From assembly GCA_018242215.1 (NCBI GenBank), contig JAFECG010000020.1, positions 102,408 through 166,407 on the forward strand: DNA of 64,000 nt. The letters are read 5' to 3'. A model generated the notes under the pieces. The model saw nothing but the letters and a program-made list of their open reading frames with translations, searched no databases and was not told the origin of the DNA. Made by a program: the position numbers and the translations under genes. Shown here piece after piece: positions 26,523-34,960 of this stretch (position 1 is its first letter; every line of letters starts with the position of its first letter). Source of the stretch: Pseudomonadota bacterium (lineage in GTDB: Bacteria > Pseudomonadota > Alphaproteobacteria > Rhizobiales > Hyphomicrobiaceae).

Positions 26523-27467
26523 TTAGACACCAAGTCCGGCGCGCGGATCGAACGCCAGTTCCTTCGCCATCTCTTCGTAGAACTTTCGAGCTTTCTCGTC
26601 GGTCGCGGGCGGCCACACGATTTTCAAGACTGCGTAGAGATCCCCCGGTGGCGACGCGGGAATTCCGCGTCCCCTGACGCGCAACTCGCGGCCATTGGCG
26701 GACCCGGCCGGCACCTTGAGCATTATCGGCCCAAGCGGTGTCGGCATTTTCACGCTTGCGCCGAGTGCGGCCTCCCAAGGCGCAACCGGTAGGTCGAGAT
26801 ACAAATTCTTGCCTTCGACCCTGTATAGCGAATCCGGTTTGAAGCGGATCTCCAGATAGAGATCGCCAGCGGGTGCATCCCCCATCCCCGGAGAACCCTG
26901 CCCTTTGAGGCGAATGCTTTGCCCTTCGGTGACGCCCTTCGGAATTTGGACGGTCAGGTTCTTGTCGCGGACGAGAACATGTCCGTCATCGTCCAATTCC
27001 GGCATGCGAAGGGTGATCGTTCGCGTGGCGCCATTCAATGCATCGTGTAAATCGATAACGATGGTCGCGTGATGATCCTCGCCGCGCATGTGGAATGTCG
27101 TGTGCGCGCGCCCTGCGCGACCCGCCCGCTCGGCCCGGGCAGAGCCAAAGATGCTGCTGAAGAAGTCGCTAAAGTCGGTGCCGCCCGGCTTTCCGGAATA
27201 TTCAAACCCCGCATCCCAGTTCGGCGGCGGCCTGAATTCCTGGCCAGCTTTCCAGTCTTTACCGAGTTGATCGTAGGCCGCGCGTTTTTCCGGATCACCC
27301 AAAGCCTCGTAGGCCTCGCCAATTTCCTTGAATTTCGCTTCGGCGCCGGGCTCCTTGTTGATGTCAGGATGGAATTTCCGCGCGAGCTGACGATACGCCT
27401 TCTTTATGTCGTCCTGGGTCGCGTCACGCTCGACGCCCAGGAGCTTGTAGTAATCCTTGAATTCCAT
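26523..27467 (-). CDS. cbpA: DnaJ-family co-chaperone CbpA
   Basis: A 314-residue protein. The J-domain at residues 1-70 has the HPD motif ([12 protein letters not shown]) that stimulates DnaK. A Gly/Phe-rich linker follows at about 75-120, then the two C-terminal beta domains ([61 protein letters not shown]). There is no zinc-finger domain, as expected for CbpA-type rather than DnaJ proteins. It forms a two-gene operon with cbpM, and a Nudix gene starts upstream on the same strand. Confidence 0.9.
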   Translation of the reverse strand: MEFKDYYKLLGVERDATQDDIKKAYRQLARKFHPDINKEPGAEAKFKEIGEAYEALGDPEKRAAYDQLGKDWKAGQEFRPPPNWDAGFEYSGKPGGTDFSDFFSSIFGSARAERAGRAGRAHTTFHMRGEDHHATIVIDLHDALNGATRTITLRMPELDDDGHVLVRDKNLTVQIPKGVTEGQSIRLKGQGSPGMGDAPAGDLYLEIRFKPDSLYRVEGKNLYLDLPVAPWEAALGASVKMPTPLGPIMLKVPAGSANGRELRVRGRGIPASPPGDLYAVLKIVWPPATDEKARKFYEEMAKELAFDPRAGLGV

Positions 27468-27478
27468 TGGCTCTCACA

Positions 27479-27892
27479 TCATCGGATAAGGTTCAGAGCG
27501 TCCGTGATAATGTCTCTGTGATCAAAGGCGATCGCAACGCCGCCGAGATCCTTGACCCAGGCGACGGCTGCGGCGTCGTCACCTGCTTTGGCGTCTTTGT
27601 TCCTGACGTCGGCTAGAAATGCAACGGAGCACGTGTGTCCCCGGGGATCTCGGTCAGGCTTTGAATAAACACCGACAAGCGTAAGGTTCGTCGCTTCCAG
27701 TCCTGTCTCTTCCATCAGCTCGCGTTTTGCGGCCTCCTCCACGGTTTCACCAATGTCGACGAATCCACCTGGCAAGGCGAGTTCCCCCTTGAACGGCGAA
27801 TTTTTTCGCCGAACCATAAGCACGCCGCGGCCGGGATCGACAACGACGCAATCGACGGTAAGGAGGGGCGTTTTGGGAGGCGACATGGGCAT
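27479..27892 (-). CDS. Nudix hydrolase (ADP-ribose-pyrophosphatase-like)
   Basis: A 137-residue enzyme with a complete Nudix box: GGFVDIGETVEEAAKRELMEETGL (key residues G-x5-E-x7-REUxEExGU, residues about 42-65). The length and the upstream segment KNSPFKGELALPGGF fit small housecleaning hydrolases acting on ADP-ribose or nucleotide derivatives. It lies 11 bases upstream of cbpA on the same strand, so it may be co-transcribed, and it is divergent from a second Nudix gene. The substrate is not assignable. Confidence 0.87.
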   Translation of the reverse strand: MPMSPPKTPLLTVDCVVVDPGRGVLMVRRKNSPFKGELALPGGFVDIGETVEEAAKRELMEETGLEATNLTLVGVYSKPDRDPRGHTCSVAFLADVRNKDAKAGDDAAAVAWVKDLGGVAIAFDHRDIITDALNLIR

Positions 27893-27916
27893 TCCATTTA
27901 CGTCGAAAGCTCGGCC

Positions 27917-28384
27917 GTGAAAACCGCGGCAAGCGCAGGCCTGCTCTTATACCGCCGCCGGAAGGGTCTTGAGGTGCTTCTCGCACATCCTGGCGGACCC
28001 TATTGGCGGAACAAGGATGATGGCGCGTGGACCGTGCCCAAGGGCGAGATTCACGACGGGGAAGATCCTTACGAGGCAGCGATCCGCGAATTCGCGGAGG
28101 AGACGGGGTATGTGGTGCAGGGTCAAGCGCTTTCCCTTGGCTCTCTCCGGCAGGCGGGAGGCAAGCACGTTTATGCTTGGGCCGCCGAAGAGGAGTGGGA
28201 TCCCGTCACGCTCGTCAGCAATACTTTCACGATCGAATGGCCGCCACGCTCAGGGCGAACGGCGCACTTTCCCGAAATCGATCGGGCGGCTTGGTTCGAC
28301 CTCCATTCTGCCCGTTTAAAAATTTTAAAGAGCCAATCGGAATTCCTTGACCGTCTCGAAAAACAGCTAGCGCAGAAACTCTGA
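27917..28384 (+). CDS. Nudix hydrolase
   Basis: A 155-residue protein starting at GTG, with a Nudix box in PKGEIHDGEDPYEAAIREFAEETG (about residues 41-64). The N-terminal AGLLLYRRRKGLEVLLAHPGGPYW resembles diadenosine-tetraphosphate and related hydrolases of the MutT type. The ribosome binding site is weak, and the GTG lies only 24 bases from the divergent Nudix start. It is a different branch from its neighbour, not a recent duplicate. Confidence 0.82.
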   Translation: MKTAASAGLLLYRRRKGLEVLLAHPGGPYWRNKDDGAWTVPKGEIHDGEDPYEAAIREFAEETGYVVQGQALSLGSLRQAGGKHVYAWAAEEEWDPVTLVSNTFTIEWPPRSGRTAHFPEIDRAAWFDLHSARLKILKSQSEFLDRLEKQLAQKL

Positions 28385-28610
28385 TCGGATTGCGGCCAAG
28401 ATGCGCTTGGCTCTTGCCCTTCGAATATGGCACCCTCATTTGCCCCAATACGACGCAGGGGTAACGCTATTTTAAGCAGGATGACAGTCGGCTCTTTGAA
28501 ACTCCGCATTTTTTAGGAAATGACGTCCATAACCGTTCGGACGTGCCTGTTATCAAAATGCGAAAACGCAGATGCCGGCGCTTATTCGAAACATGGGGAT
28601 TTAGTGCGTC

Positions 28611-28817
28611 ATGCGTGAAGCCGTTTCAGAGATCAAACCGGCCGAAATCTATTCCGACCTCTCGCGCGATGAGATTGCGGAAATGATGGCAGAAGCCGAA
28701 CAGGTTGATGCCCTCTTTCAATCGGGGCAGATCTCCACGCTCTATCTGACAAGCCTATCGGCGGCAGCATTTGCTGTTGCCAACTCGGACGACACGTTTC
28801 CTGCCAACGCGGCATAA
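28611..28817 (+). CDS. Small hypothetical protein
   Basis: A 68-residue acidic protein (MREAVSEIKPAEIYSDLSRD at the start) with two predicted helices and no signal peptide. The ATG is preceded by GGGGATTTAGTGCGTC, so the ribosome binding site is distant. Its codon use is ordinary. The function is unknown; two minor ORFs on the other strand are weaker. Confidence 0.4.
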   Translation: MREAVSEIKPAEIYSDLSRDEIAEMMAEAEQVDALFQSGQISTLYLTSLSAAAFAVANSDDTFPANAA

Positions 28818-28878
28818 CGCGCGGAACTCTGTGCTTTCTTGTGAAAGCTCGAGCGGATCAATCGAAATGTCCGCTCGT

Positions 28879-29205
28879 TCAGCCGGAAGTCGGATCAGGC
28901 CTTGGCAAAATCATGTCCGACGGCGGATTCCAGCTCGGATTATCGAAGAGACATTCGGCGATGCAGAACTTCTGCAACCCGGCGAGCGCACTTTGGCTTT
29001 CGGCTCCGAATTTCTCGACAAGCATCCAGCCCGTCAGGCGCCGCAGCAGTTCTTCGCGCTCTTCGAGCGTCAGCGCCTCGATCGCATGAAACGTCTGCTC
29101 GATGAGGCCGGCAGCATGATCGCTTTCTCCCAATGGCGCAGCGCCATCGGACCTAGCCATCTTAAGCAGATCGGAGATGCGGACGTATGATGGTTTGTGT
29201 TCCAT
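28879..29205 (-). CDS. Hypothetical protein
   Basis: A 108-residue soluble protein, largely helical (GLIEQTFHAIEALTLEEREELLRRL in the middle), with a proline-rich C-terminus. It starts at ATG 29205 with AGGTAGAG about 10 bases upstream. No family is recognised. It is divergent from the LuxR gene at 29388, and the 182-base gap between them carries inverted repeats. Confidence 0.45.
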   Translation of the reverse strand: MEHKPSYVRISDLLKMARSDGAAPLGESDHAAGLIEQTFHAIEALTLEEREELLRRLTGWMLVEKFGAESQSALAGLQKFCIAECLFDNPSWNPPSDMILPRPDPTSG

Positions 29206-29317
29206 GTTCGATACTCTACCTGGAACGCCCGCCGTCTGTAATTGTCGTATCAGACAGGGAGGCGGGCGTGAACCCGCTCCTTTGCAGAGGTGCTAACGGC
29301 GAATAATTTTATTTAAA

Positions 29318-29371
29318 AATGTAGAGACGTCTCACACGCTATTTCCATGTTGCACGACTAATCTCTACATT
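29318..29371. promoter_or_regulatory. Inverted repeat and palindrome in the luxR upstream region
   Basis: AATGTAGAGA (29318-29327) and TCTCTACATT (29362-29371) are perfect 10-bp inverted copies separated by 34 bases. The left copy overlaps a perfect palindrome, GAGACGTCTC (29324-29333). The right copy ends 16 bases before the start codon. Local AT content is high, as in a promoter. This may be an operator for the LuxR-type protein itself. Confidence 0.5.
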
Positions 29372-29387
29372 ATTTGCAGGAATTTTT

Positions 29388-30104
29388 TTGGCCATGTTGA
29401 GAGGCGCACTGGCTCGGATCATTGAGGACCGCACGACGATCGTCGAGCGAGAAAAAGGCATCGCCTTTTTGGCGGCCACGCGACCCATTTACCAATTATC
29501 TAATCTCTATTATTTCTGCGCCAATATTCCTCGGCAATCGAACGGTGCGTTCGTGCACTGTGCTTTCAGTGGCGATTATGCCAGTCAGGCCATTACACCA
29601 AAGCCGATCGGCGCAGAAAAGTTGGCCGATTTGGACATCTTCAAGCTTGCACGGTTCCAAGCCGACGAGTCACCTCAACCGTCCAGCTTCGGCATGGGCC
29701 TTGCGGCCGACGGGGGAGAGGTTCTGACATCGGCAATGTGCCTTACGGCCCGCGGAAATGAAACAGCGATCCTGGGTTTTTCCCGCGATTCAATGCCAAG
29801 CGAGCCGGAGTTCGATGATCCGCCGTCTCTCGCGGAGCTCAAGATCCTCGGCGACTATTTTCACAGCCACATGCTGCGCCGTAACGGCATTGATACCTCG
29901 GACGCGTTGGTCGTCTCGGCGCGAGAGCTCGATTGTCTAAGATGGGTCGCCGCCGGAAAATCCGCTTGGGAGGCGAGCGTCATTCTTGGAATTAGTGAGC
30001 GGACCGTGCGGTTTCACCTTAACTCCGCGCGGGAGAAGCTCAATTGCACGACGACGACCCAAGCGGTTGCGAAGGTCGTCGCTCAGCAGCTCATCAACGT
30101 CTAG
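29388..30104 (+). CDS. LuxR-family transcriptional regulator (solo, divergent sensor domain)
   Basis: 238 residues. The C-terminal LuxR-type helix-turn-helix is clear: SARELDCLRWVAAGKSAWEASVILGISERTVRFHLNSAREKL (about residues 175-216). The N-terminal 160 residues occupy the place of the autoinducer-binding domain, but I cannot find the usual Trp/Tyr/Asp pocket (W-x3-Y with DP), and no luxI gene is present. AGGA lies 6 bases before the TTG at 29388; an ATG at 29394 is the alternative. It faces the type I secretion operon, 118 bases from the end of the adaptor gene. Confidence 0.8.
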   Translation: MAMLRGALARIIEDRTTIVEREKGIAFLAATRPIYQLSNLYYFCANIPRQSNGAFVHCAFSGDYASQAITPKPIGAEKLADLDIFKLARFQADESPQPSSFGMGLAADGGEVLTSAMCLTARGNETAILGFSRDSMPSEPEFDDPPSLAELKILGDYFHSHMLRRNGIDTSDALVVSARELDCLRWVAAGKSAWEASVILGISERTVRFHLNSAREKLNCTTTTQAVAKVVAQQLINV

Positions 30105-30156
30105 ACAATTCCCACTGGCTATTTTCTGCGTTCGAGGCGAGCGCGGTCACCGCTGA

Positions 30157-30202
30157 CATCTGCACCTGGGGCAGATGTGCGGCGAAAGTTTTCTTCCGCC
30201 GC
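30157..30202. terminator. Two hairpins between convergent luxR and hlyD-type genes
   Basis: CATCTGC / GCAGATG (30157-30163, 30171-30177) and GCGGCGAAAG / CTTCCGCCGC (30179-30188, 30193-30202; one mismatch, TTTT loop) lie back to back between two convergent genes. They probably end transcription from both sides. Confidence 0.55.
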
Positions 30203-30222
30203 CTGCTGGCATCGGCACATGA

Positions 30223-31578
30223 TCATTTTTCGCGGAAGGCGCGTGAGAAGCTCTCCGTGACGGGCTCCATCAGATAATTGAAGAACGTTCGTTCACCGGT
30301 CCGAATGTAGAGATCCGCCGGCATGCCCGGCGTCGGCTTGAAATTCGGAATCTTCTTCGCCGCGTCTTTTTCATCGAGCTTGACGCGGACGATGAACGAG
30401 CCGCGATCCATAGACGGTGTCCGGGTCGTGACGTCGGGCCGATCCGAAATCGTATCGGCGGAAAGATAGATGACGTGTCCGTCAACCATCGGCGTTACAC
30501 GCTGATTGAGGGCCGAGAGCCGGACGATCGCGGGCTGGCCTTCCTTCACGTGGACCACCTGATCCGGACTCACACGCCCTTCTATGATAAGATCGTCGTT
30601 GACGGGAAGGAGTTCGAGAATGGTGCTGCCGGCCGCGACGACGCCGCCCTGCGTATGCTGGTTGAGCTTCACCACGATACCGCGGACGGGCGCCTTTATG
30701 TCGGTGCGCTGGACGATATCATTCTCAGCTCTGATCTGCTCCGTAACGTCGTCGAGATCCGATTCCGTCTGGCGCAGCTCTTCGACGGCTTTCTGCGTCG
30801 CGGTCGAGCGAATGGATGCGATCTGCTGCTCGGCACGCGCAACCTGCTGGCGGCTATCGGCGACGCGTCCGATCAGTTCGCCCAGCTCGCCGTTCAGAGC
30901 TGCTTCGTCGCGCTGGACAGAAAAGACCTCCGTTCTGCGGATGAGATCCCTGCTCAGCAGTGCGTTCTTGTCTTTCAGCTCCTCGTTGAAAATTCCGAGC
31001 CGGGTTCGGGTTGCAGAGATCTGAGACTCGTAGCCAGAAATGCTTTCCTGCAGACCGGCAATTTCTTTTCTCAGCACCGCTTCTTCCGCGGACGCTTTGT
31101 TCCGGCGCGCGTCCAGCTCGAGCTGCTGGCGGATCAAGATGGTCTTGATGTCGGGATCCTTCGGATCGAGATCGACACCCGGCGGCAGGGTGAACGTCGC
31201 CTTACTCGCAAGCTCAGCTTCGAGCCGCGCCTGAGTCGTGATCAAGCGATATTTACGCAACGTCAACATGCGCAGCTTCGCGACCGCGGCGGTCGGATCC
31301 AGGCGAACGAGGACTTGTCCGGCGTTGACAAGATCGCCCTCCTTGACGTTGACGGAGCTTACGATCCCGCCTTCCAAATGCTGGATCAACTTGTTCTGCC
31401 CGGCGGCGACGAACGTGCCGGTCGTTACGACGGCGCCATCAAGCGGCGCCGTCGCGGCCCAAGCGCCAAACCCCAATGCGCAGACGCCTACAATGCCAAG
31501 CCCCAAAAAACTTGGAATGCGCGAACTGCGAGGCACCCCCATGTGCCATTGATCGAGTCCGGGACAACCGAGAAACAC
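30223..31578 (-). CDS. Type I secretion periplasmic adaptor (HlyD family)
   Basis: The 451-residue membrane-fusion protein links the ABC exporter to an outer-membrane TolC channel. It has a short cytoplasmic N-terminus, one membrane helix (about residues 24-43, FLGLGIVGVCALGFGAWAAT), a lipoyl-like half-motif (VVTTGTFVAAGQNKLIQHLEGG), a long coiled-coil (about residues 130-290) and C-terminal beta domains (VRLSALNQRVTPMVDGHVIYLS, GMPADLYIRTGERTFFNYLM). The start is GTG 31578, with AGGGAGAAGG at an ideal distance. It is the last gene of the four-gene operon; no TolC-type gene is in the window. Confidence 0.92.
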   Translation of the reverse strand: MFLGCPGLDQWHMGVPRSSRIPSFLGLGIVGVCALGFGAWAATAPLDGAVVTTGTFVAAGQNKLIQHLEGGIVSSVNVKEGDLVNAGQVLVRLDPTAAVAKLRMLTLRKYRLITTQARLEAELASKATFTLPPGVDLDPKDPDIKTILIRQQLELDARRNKASAEEAVLRKEIAGLQESISGYESQISATRTRLGIFNEELKDKNALLSRDLIRRTEVFSVQRDEAALNGELGELIGRVADSRQQVARAEQQIASIRSTATQKAVEELRQTESDLDDVTEQIRAENDIVQRTDIKAPVRGIVVKLNQHTQGGVVAAGSTILELLPVNDDLIIEGRVSPDQVVHVKEGQPAIVRLSALNQRVTPMVDGHVIYLSADTISDRPDVTTRTPSMDRGSFIVRVKLDEKDAAKKIPNFKPTPGMPADLYIRTGERTFFNYLMEPVTESFSRAFREK

Positions 31579-31637
31579 GTGCCTTCTCCCTGCAATCTCA
31601 TTTGGCCAATTCTGTTTCTTTCAGAATGCTTTTCGCG

Positions 31638-33563
31638 TCACGTTCCCGATGCTCCTGCCGCCGTTGCGTGGCGGACGAGGCGATGCAGCACGTCTCGCGG
31701 CGCGCCGAAGCCTTCAAGGCGTCCTGAGCGCAAAATCAGAACTTTGTCGACCGAGTTCAGGAGCGCCGGACGCTGCGTAATGAGAACGATCGTGACGCCG
31801 CGTTCCTTGGCCTTCTTCATCGCTTCGGCCAGGGCCTGCTCGCCGACTGCATCGAGGTTGGAATTCGGTTCGTCGAGAACGATCAGCGACGGGGCGCCGA
31901 AGAAAGCGCGTGCGAGAGCGATGCGCTGCTTCTGTCCGCCGGACAGCGGCGCTCCATTACGGTCGAGAACGGTCTCGTAGCCGGCAGCGAGTTGGCACAC
32001 CATTTCATGAACGCCGGCGACGCCGGCGGCGTCGTAGATTTCCTTATCCGGGAGATCAGTGCGGAGCCTGCAGATGTTCTCCTTGATCGATCCCGGAAAT
32101 AGCTCCACCTCCTGCGGGAGATAGCCCGTAAACTCTCCAAACTGGCGGCGATCCCAATTGCGGAGCTCGGTACCATCGAGGCACACGCGGCCTGCCGTCG
32201 GGAATAGACAGCCGACGAGAACACGTGCGAGCGTCGACTTGCCGGACCCAGATGGACCGACGATCGCGAGTGATTCTCCAGGGTTCACCTGGAAACTGAT
32301 GCCATTCAGAACCGGCTCCCGCGTCCCTTGCGGAATATAGAGCAACCGTTCAACGGTGAGCTTGCCTGCGGGCCGCGGAAGACGGAGCTTGGATTTCTCC
32401 TTTTGAAGTCCTTCAAGGGTCGCACGAACCCGTGCATAGGAACCGCGTGTCTGCACCAGCGACCGCCATCCCTCGATCATGCCTTCGAGCGGTTGCAACG
32501 CTCGGCCGCCGATGATCGATGCCGCGATCATCATGCCGCCGGTCAGCTCGCCGCCCAGCGCGAGGTGGGCACCCCAGCCGAGAATGGCAATCTGCGTCAC
32601 AAGACGCGCAAATTTCGACGCGCCGCTGATCCAGAAGTTCTTGTCATGAGCGTTGATCTGAAGTGATAGCGCCTGCGCCTGCTCGCGGCCCCAATGCAAG
32701 ATGCTTTCGTTGAGCATGCCCATCGCGTTGATCACCTGGGCATTCCGCGCGAGCGATTCTGCATGTGCGTCCGCCTTCGACGCAAAGGCCCCCGCCTTGC
32801 CGAGCGGCCCGGCTGTCGCCGTCTGATTGAGAACCGCAATGGCAAAAAGGACGAGGCCGGCAGTCAATACGATCGCGCCAAGCTGGGGATGAATGAGAAA
32901 GATGACGCCAAAATAGAATGGGGACAGTGGCGCATCGAACAGCAGAAGCATGGCAGGGCTCGAGAGGAAGCTCCTGACCTGATGCAGGGCACGCAGAGCC
33001 TGAACGTTGCCGCCTTCACCCGCGGGTGCCGACATGACGATACCAGCGAGAATTGGCCCCCCGAGGATCACCTCCATCGAGGCCGCCAGCCTACCGAGGA
33101 TTTGTCGACGCAGGATGTCGAGCATCGACATCGTCGCCAAAAGGCCAAGCGCCAAACCCGACAGCATCATGAGCGTATCGAGGCTGCGGCTCGTCAAGAC
33201 ACGATCAGAAATCTGGAACAGATAGATCGGCATCGTCAACATCAGCACATTGACGAAGAGCGAGAACAGACCGACCACCACGAACGTCTTTCTTGCGGTC
33301 GAGCGCCAAAGCGCCAAAGGGTCGACGACACGATCGGACTGAGACGAGTGCTGCGTGTGCGCCACAGATGCCTTCTTGAACGACTGGCTCAGGTCGCGCT
33401 GGATTTGCGAAAGTCGCCGCAAGGCGGGGTGCTCACCGGGTGCTCCGGGGATGCTGCCGTCGTCGCGATCTTCGCGGGCGGCTTCGCTCGGCTGTTCGCC
33501 GAAGCTTTCCGGCTCGCTCGCCACGACGTCGCGGGATTCGGACGCCGATTGCGTATTGCTCAT
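31638..33563 (-). CDS. Type I secretion ABC permease/ATPase (PrtD-type)
   Basis: The 641-residue exporter is half of a homodimer that drives unfolded substrates out of the cell. After a 95-residue acidic N-terminal extension come six helices (about 95-370), then the ATPase domain with Walker A (GPSGSGKST), signature (LSGGQKQR) and Walker B (LIVLDEPN). It has no N-terminal C39 peptidase domain, so it belongs to the PrtD/AprD class, whose substrates carry uncleaved C-terminal signals. The adaptor gene follows within 60 bases, and the two probable substrate genes precede it. Confidence 0.93.
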   Translation of the reverse strand: MSNTQSASESRDVVASEPESFGEQPSEAAREDRDDGSIPGAPGEHPALRRLSQIQRDLSQSFKKASVAHTQHSSQSDRVVDPLALWRSTARKTFVVVGLFSLFVNVLMLTMPIYLFQISDRVLTSRSLDTLMMLSGLALGLLATMSMLDILRRQILGRLAASMEVILGGPILAGIVMSAPAGEGGNVQALRALHQVRSFLSSPAMLLLFDAPLSPFYFGVIFLIHPQLGAIVLTAGLVLFAIAVLNQTATAGPLGKAGAFASKADAHAESLARNAQVINAMGMLNESILHWGREQAQALSLQINAHDKNFWISGASKFARLVTQIAILGWGAHLALGGELTGGMMIAASIIGGRALQPLEGMIEGWRSLVQTRGSYARVRATLEGLQKEKSKLRLPRPAGKLTVERLLYIPQGTREPVLNGISFQVNPGESLAIVGPSGSGKSTLARVLVGCLFPTAGRVCLDGTELRNWDRRQFGEFTGYLPQEVELFPGSIKENICRLRTDLPDKEIYDAAGVAGVHEMVCQLAAGYETVLDRNGAPLSGGQKQRIALARAFFGAPSLIVLDEPNSNLDAVGEQALAEAMKKAKERGVTIVLITQRPALLNSVDKVLILRSGRLEGFGAPRDVLHRLVRHATAAGASGT

Positions 33564-33607
33564 AGGACCGTCCCCTGTCCGGGCGTTGCGCTGTGGTTCC
33601 TACATGC

Positions 33608-34849
33608 TCAACCGAACAAGCCGTGATGGAGATTCGATGTCGGATCATCGACCAGGGGAATATGCGTCGGCTGTGTATCGTTAGAATGATCGGACGTGCC
33701 CGCGTCGGATGTCGCGTGATGCCCGATACCCAGCGCAGAGGAGATGATGGTGGTAATGCCTCCGGTATCGGTCGGAGCCGGTGCGGCGACCGTTGTCGCG
33801 GCATCCTGCACGGCCAGATTGAACTGCGAATAACCGGATGCCGATGTACCATCGGTGTGAGAAGTTGAGTCCGGCGCCTCCGTTCCGAACGAAAGCGATC
33901 CCGACGAAGAGATTCCGAGATCGCTCATCGCGGTGTGCAAAATATCCGAGGATCCACTTCCGCCGGAGGTCGCATGCGCTGAAAGCACCGATCCAAGGTC
34001 GGCGACAGGGCCTGTGAGACCCGACAGCGTCGTATCGATCGCACCCACGATGTCCGGGACGACATGGTCTACAGCGTGTGTCACACCTTCGATCGTCGTG
34101 CCCAGCGCGGCAGTTGCTGTATGGGTGATTCCATCAACGGAGGACAGAACGCTGCCGGCAGCGTTGCCCAGGGTGTCCGTTACGACGTGTGTTACGGCTC
34201 CGACGACACCATCGAGGACCTGCGTCGTGGCACCGACAGCACCACCGATGATTGCCGAGACGTCGTGGACGACATCCGTGACGGTTTGCGTCACGGTCTC
34301 CACGATTGCCTGGACGGGCTGAATAATCTCTCCTGCCAACGGCGTGCCATGCTGATCGACGTTTGCCGCGTCCAGGATGTTATTGTACGCGTCACCCAAC
34401 GGAATGCTCGCGGGTGCCGAGCCCCCGTGGGAGGCCATTGTCGAATTCGCGTCGTTCGCAAGTCCAATCGGACCGGACATCGGTGATCCCGCCAAGCCGC
34501 TGATCGCCGACGTCAGCCCATGCGGCAGCGCCTGCTGACCACCGAAATTATTTTCCAGAAGGCTTGGCTCGACTCCGGGCACGGGAGGCGCCGCTGAATG
34601 GCCGTCATCGCCACCGTGACTCGAACCATTTCCCTGCGTAGAATCCGCTGTCGCAGCGTGCGCACCGCCACCGTAAAACTCCGTGGCTGTCAGGAAATTC
34701 GCGAGAAAGAACGACCACGTCAGGAAGCTCCAAAGCCCGCGCTGGCGTTCCGGCTGCGGCGCCTTTCGTGCTTCGGCGAGCGTGGAAGGAATTCTCGATG
34801 CAGAATTGCGTAAAAATGAATTTGAATAATTCATAGACTGAAATGACAT
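33608..34849 (-). CDS. Low-complexity probable type I secretion substrate
   Basis: 413 residues, rich in Gly, Ser, Thr, Ala, Val, Asp and His, without RTX nonapeptides. A basic N-terminus and one hydrophobic segment (LWSFLTWSFFLANFLTATEF, about residues 39-58) end at GGGAHA, so it may be membrane-anchored or cleaved. Residues about 175-290 hold a degenerate 20- to 25-residue repeat of the form VTxTVTDVVxDxxxxIGGAVG. The C-terminus is acidic and His-rich (DDPTSNLHHGLFG). The gene ends 44 bases before the ABC exporter gene and is co-oriented, so export by that system is the simplest reading. No homologue family is known to me. Confidence 0.62.
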   Translation of the reverse strand: MSFQSMNYSNSFLRNSASRIPSTLAEARKAPQPERQRGLWSFLTWSFFLANFLTATEFYGGGAHAATADSTQGNGSSHGGDDGHSAAPPVPGVEPSLLENNFGGQQALPHGLTSAISGLAGSPMSGPIGLANDANSTMASHGGSAPASIPLGDAYNNILDAANVDQHGTPLAGEIIQPVQAIVETVTQTVTDVVHDVSAIIGGAVGATTQVLDGVVGAVTHVVTDTLGNAAGSVLSSVDGITHTATAALGTTIEGVTHAVDHVVPDIVGAIDTTLSGLTGPVADLGSVLSAHATSGGSGSSDILHTAMSDLGISSSGSLSFGTEAPDSTSHTDGTSASGYSQFNLAVQDAATTVAAPAPTDTGGITTIISSALGIGHHATSDAGTSDHSNDTQPTHIPLVDDPTSNLHHGLFG

Positions 34850-34960
34850 TTCCTCGTCCTCAAATGAACGTTCTCGGTATCATTGGCCGGCAGTCGAAAA
34901 ACGTCTCCTGGTGCATCGAGTTTCGGACAGCCCTAAACAAATGGCGTCGGTTCGTCTCGA

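Noticed and set aside
30475-31980. 501-residue plus-strand ORF across the adaptor and ABC exporter genes
   Set aside because: It is antisense to two intact secretion genes and spans their intergenic gap; the composition is unlike a real protein.
32694-33626. 310-residue plus-strand ORF opposite the ABC exporter
   Set aside because: It is the reverse complement of a confident transporter gene, without initiation signals.
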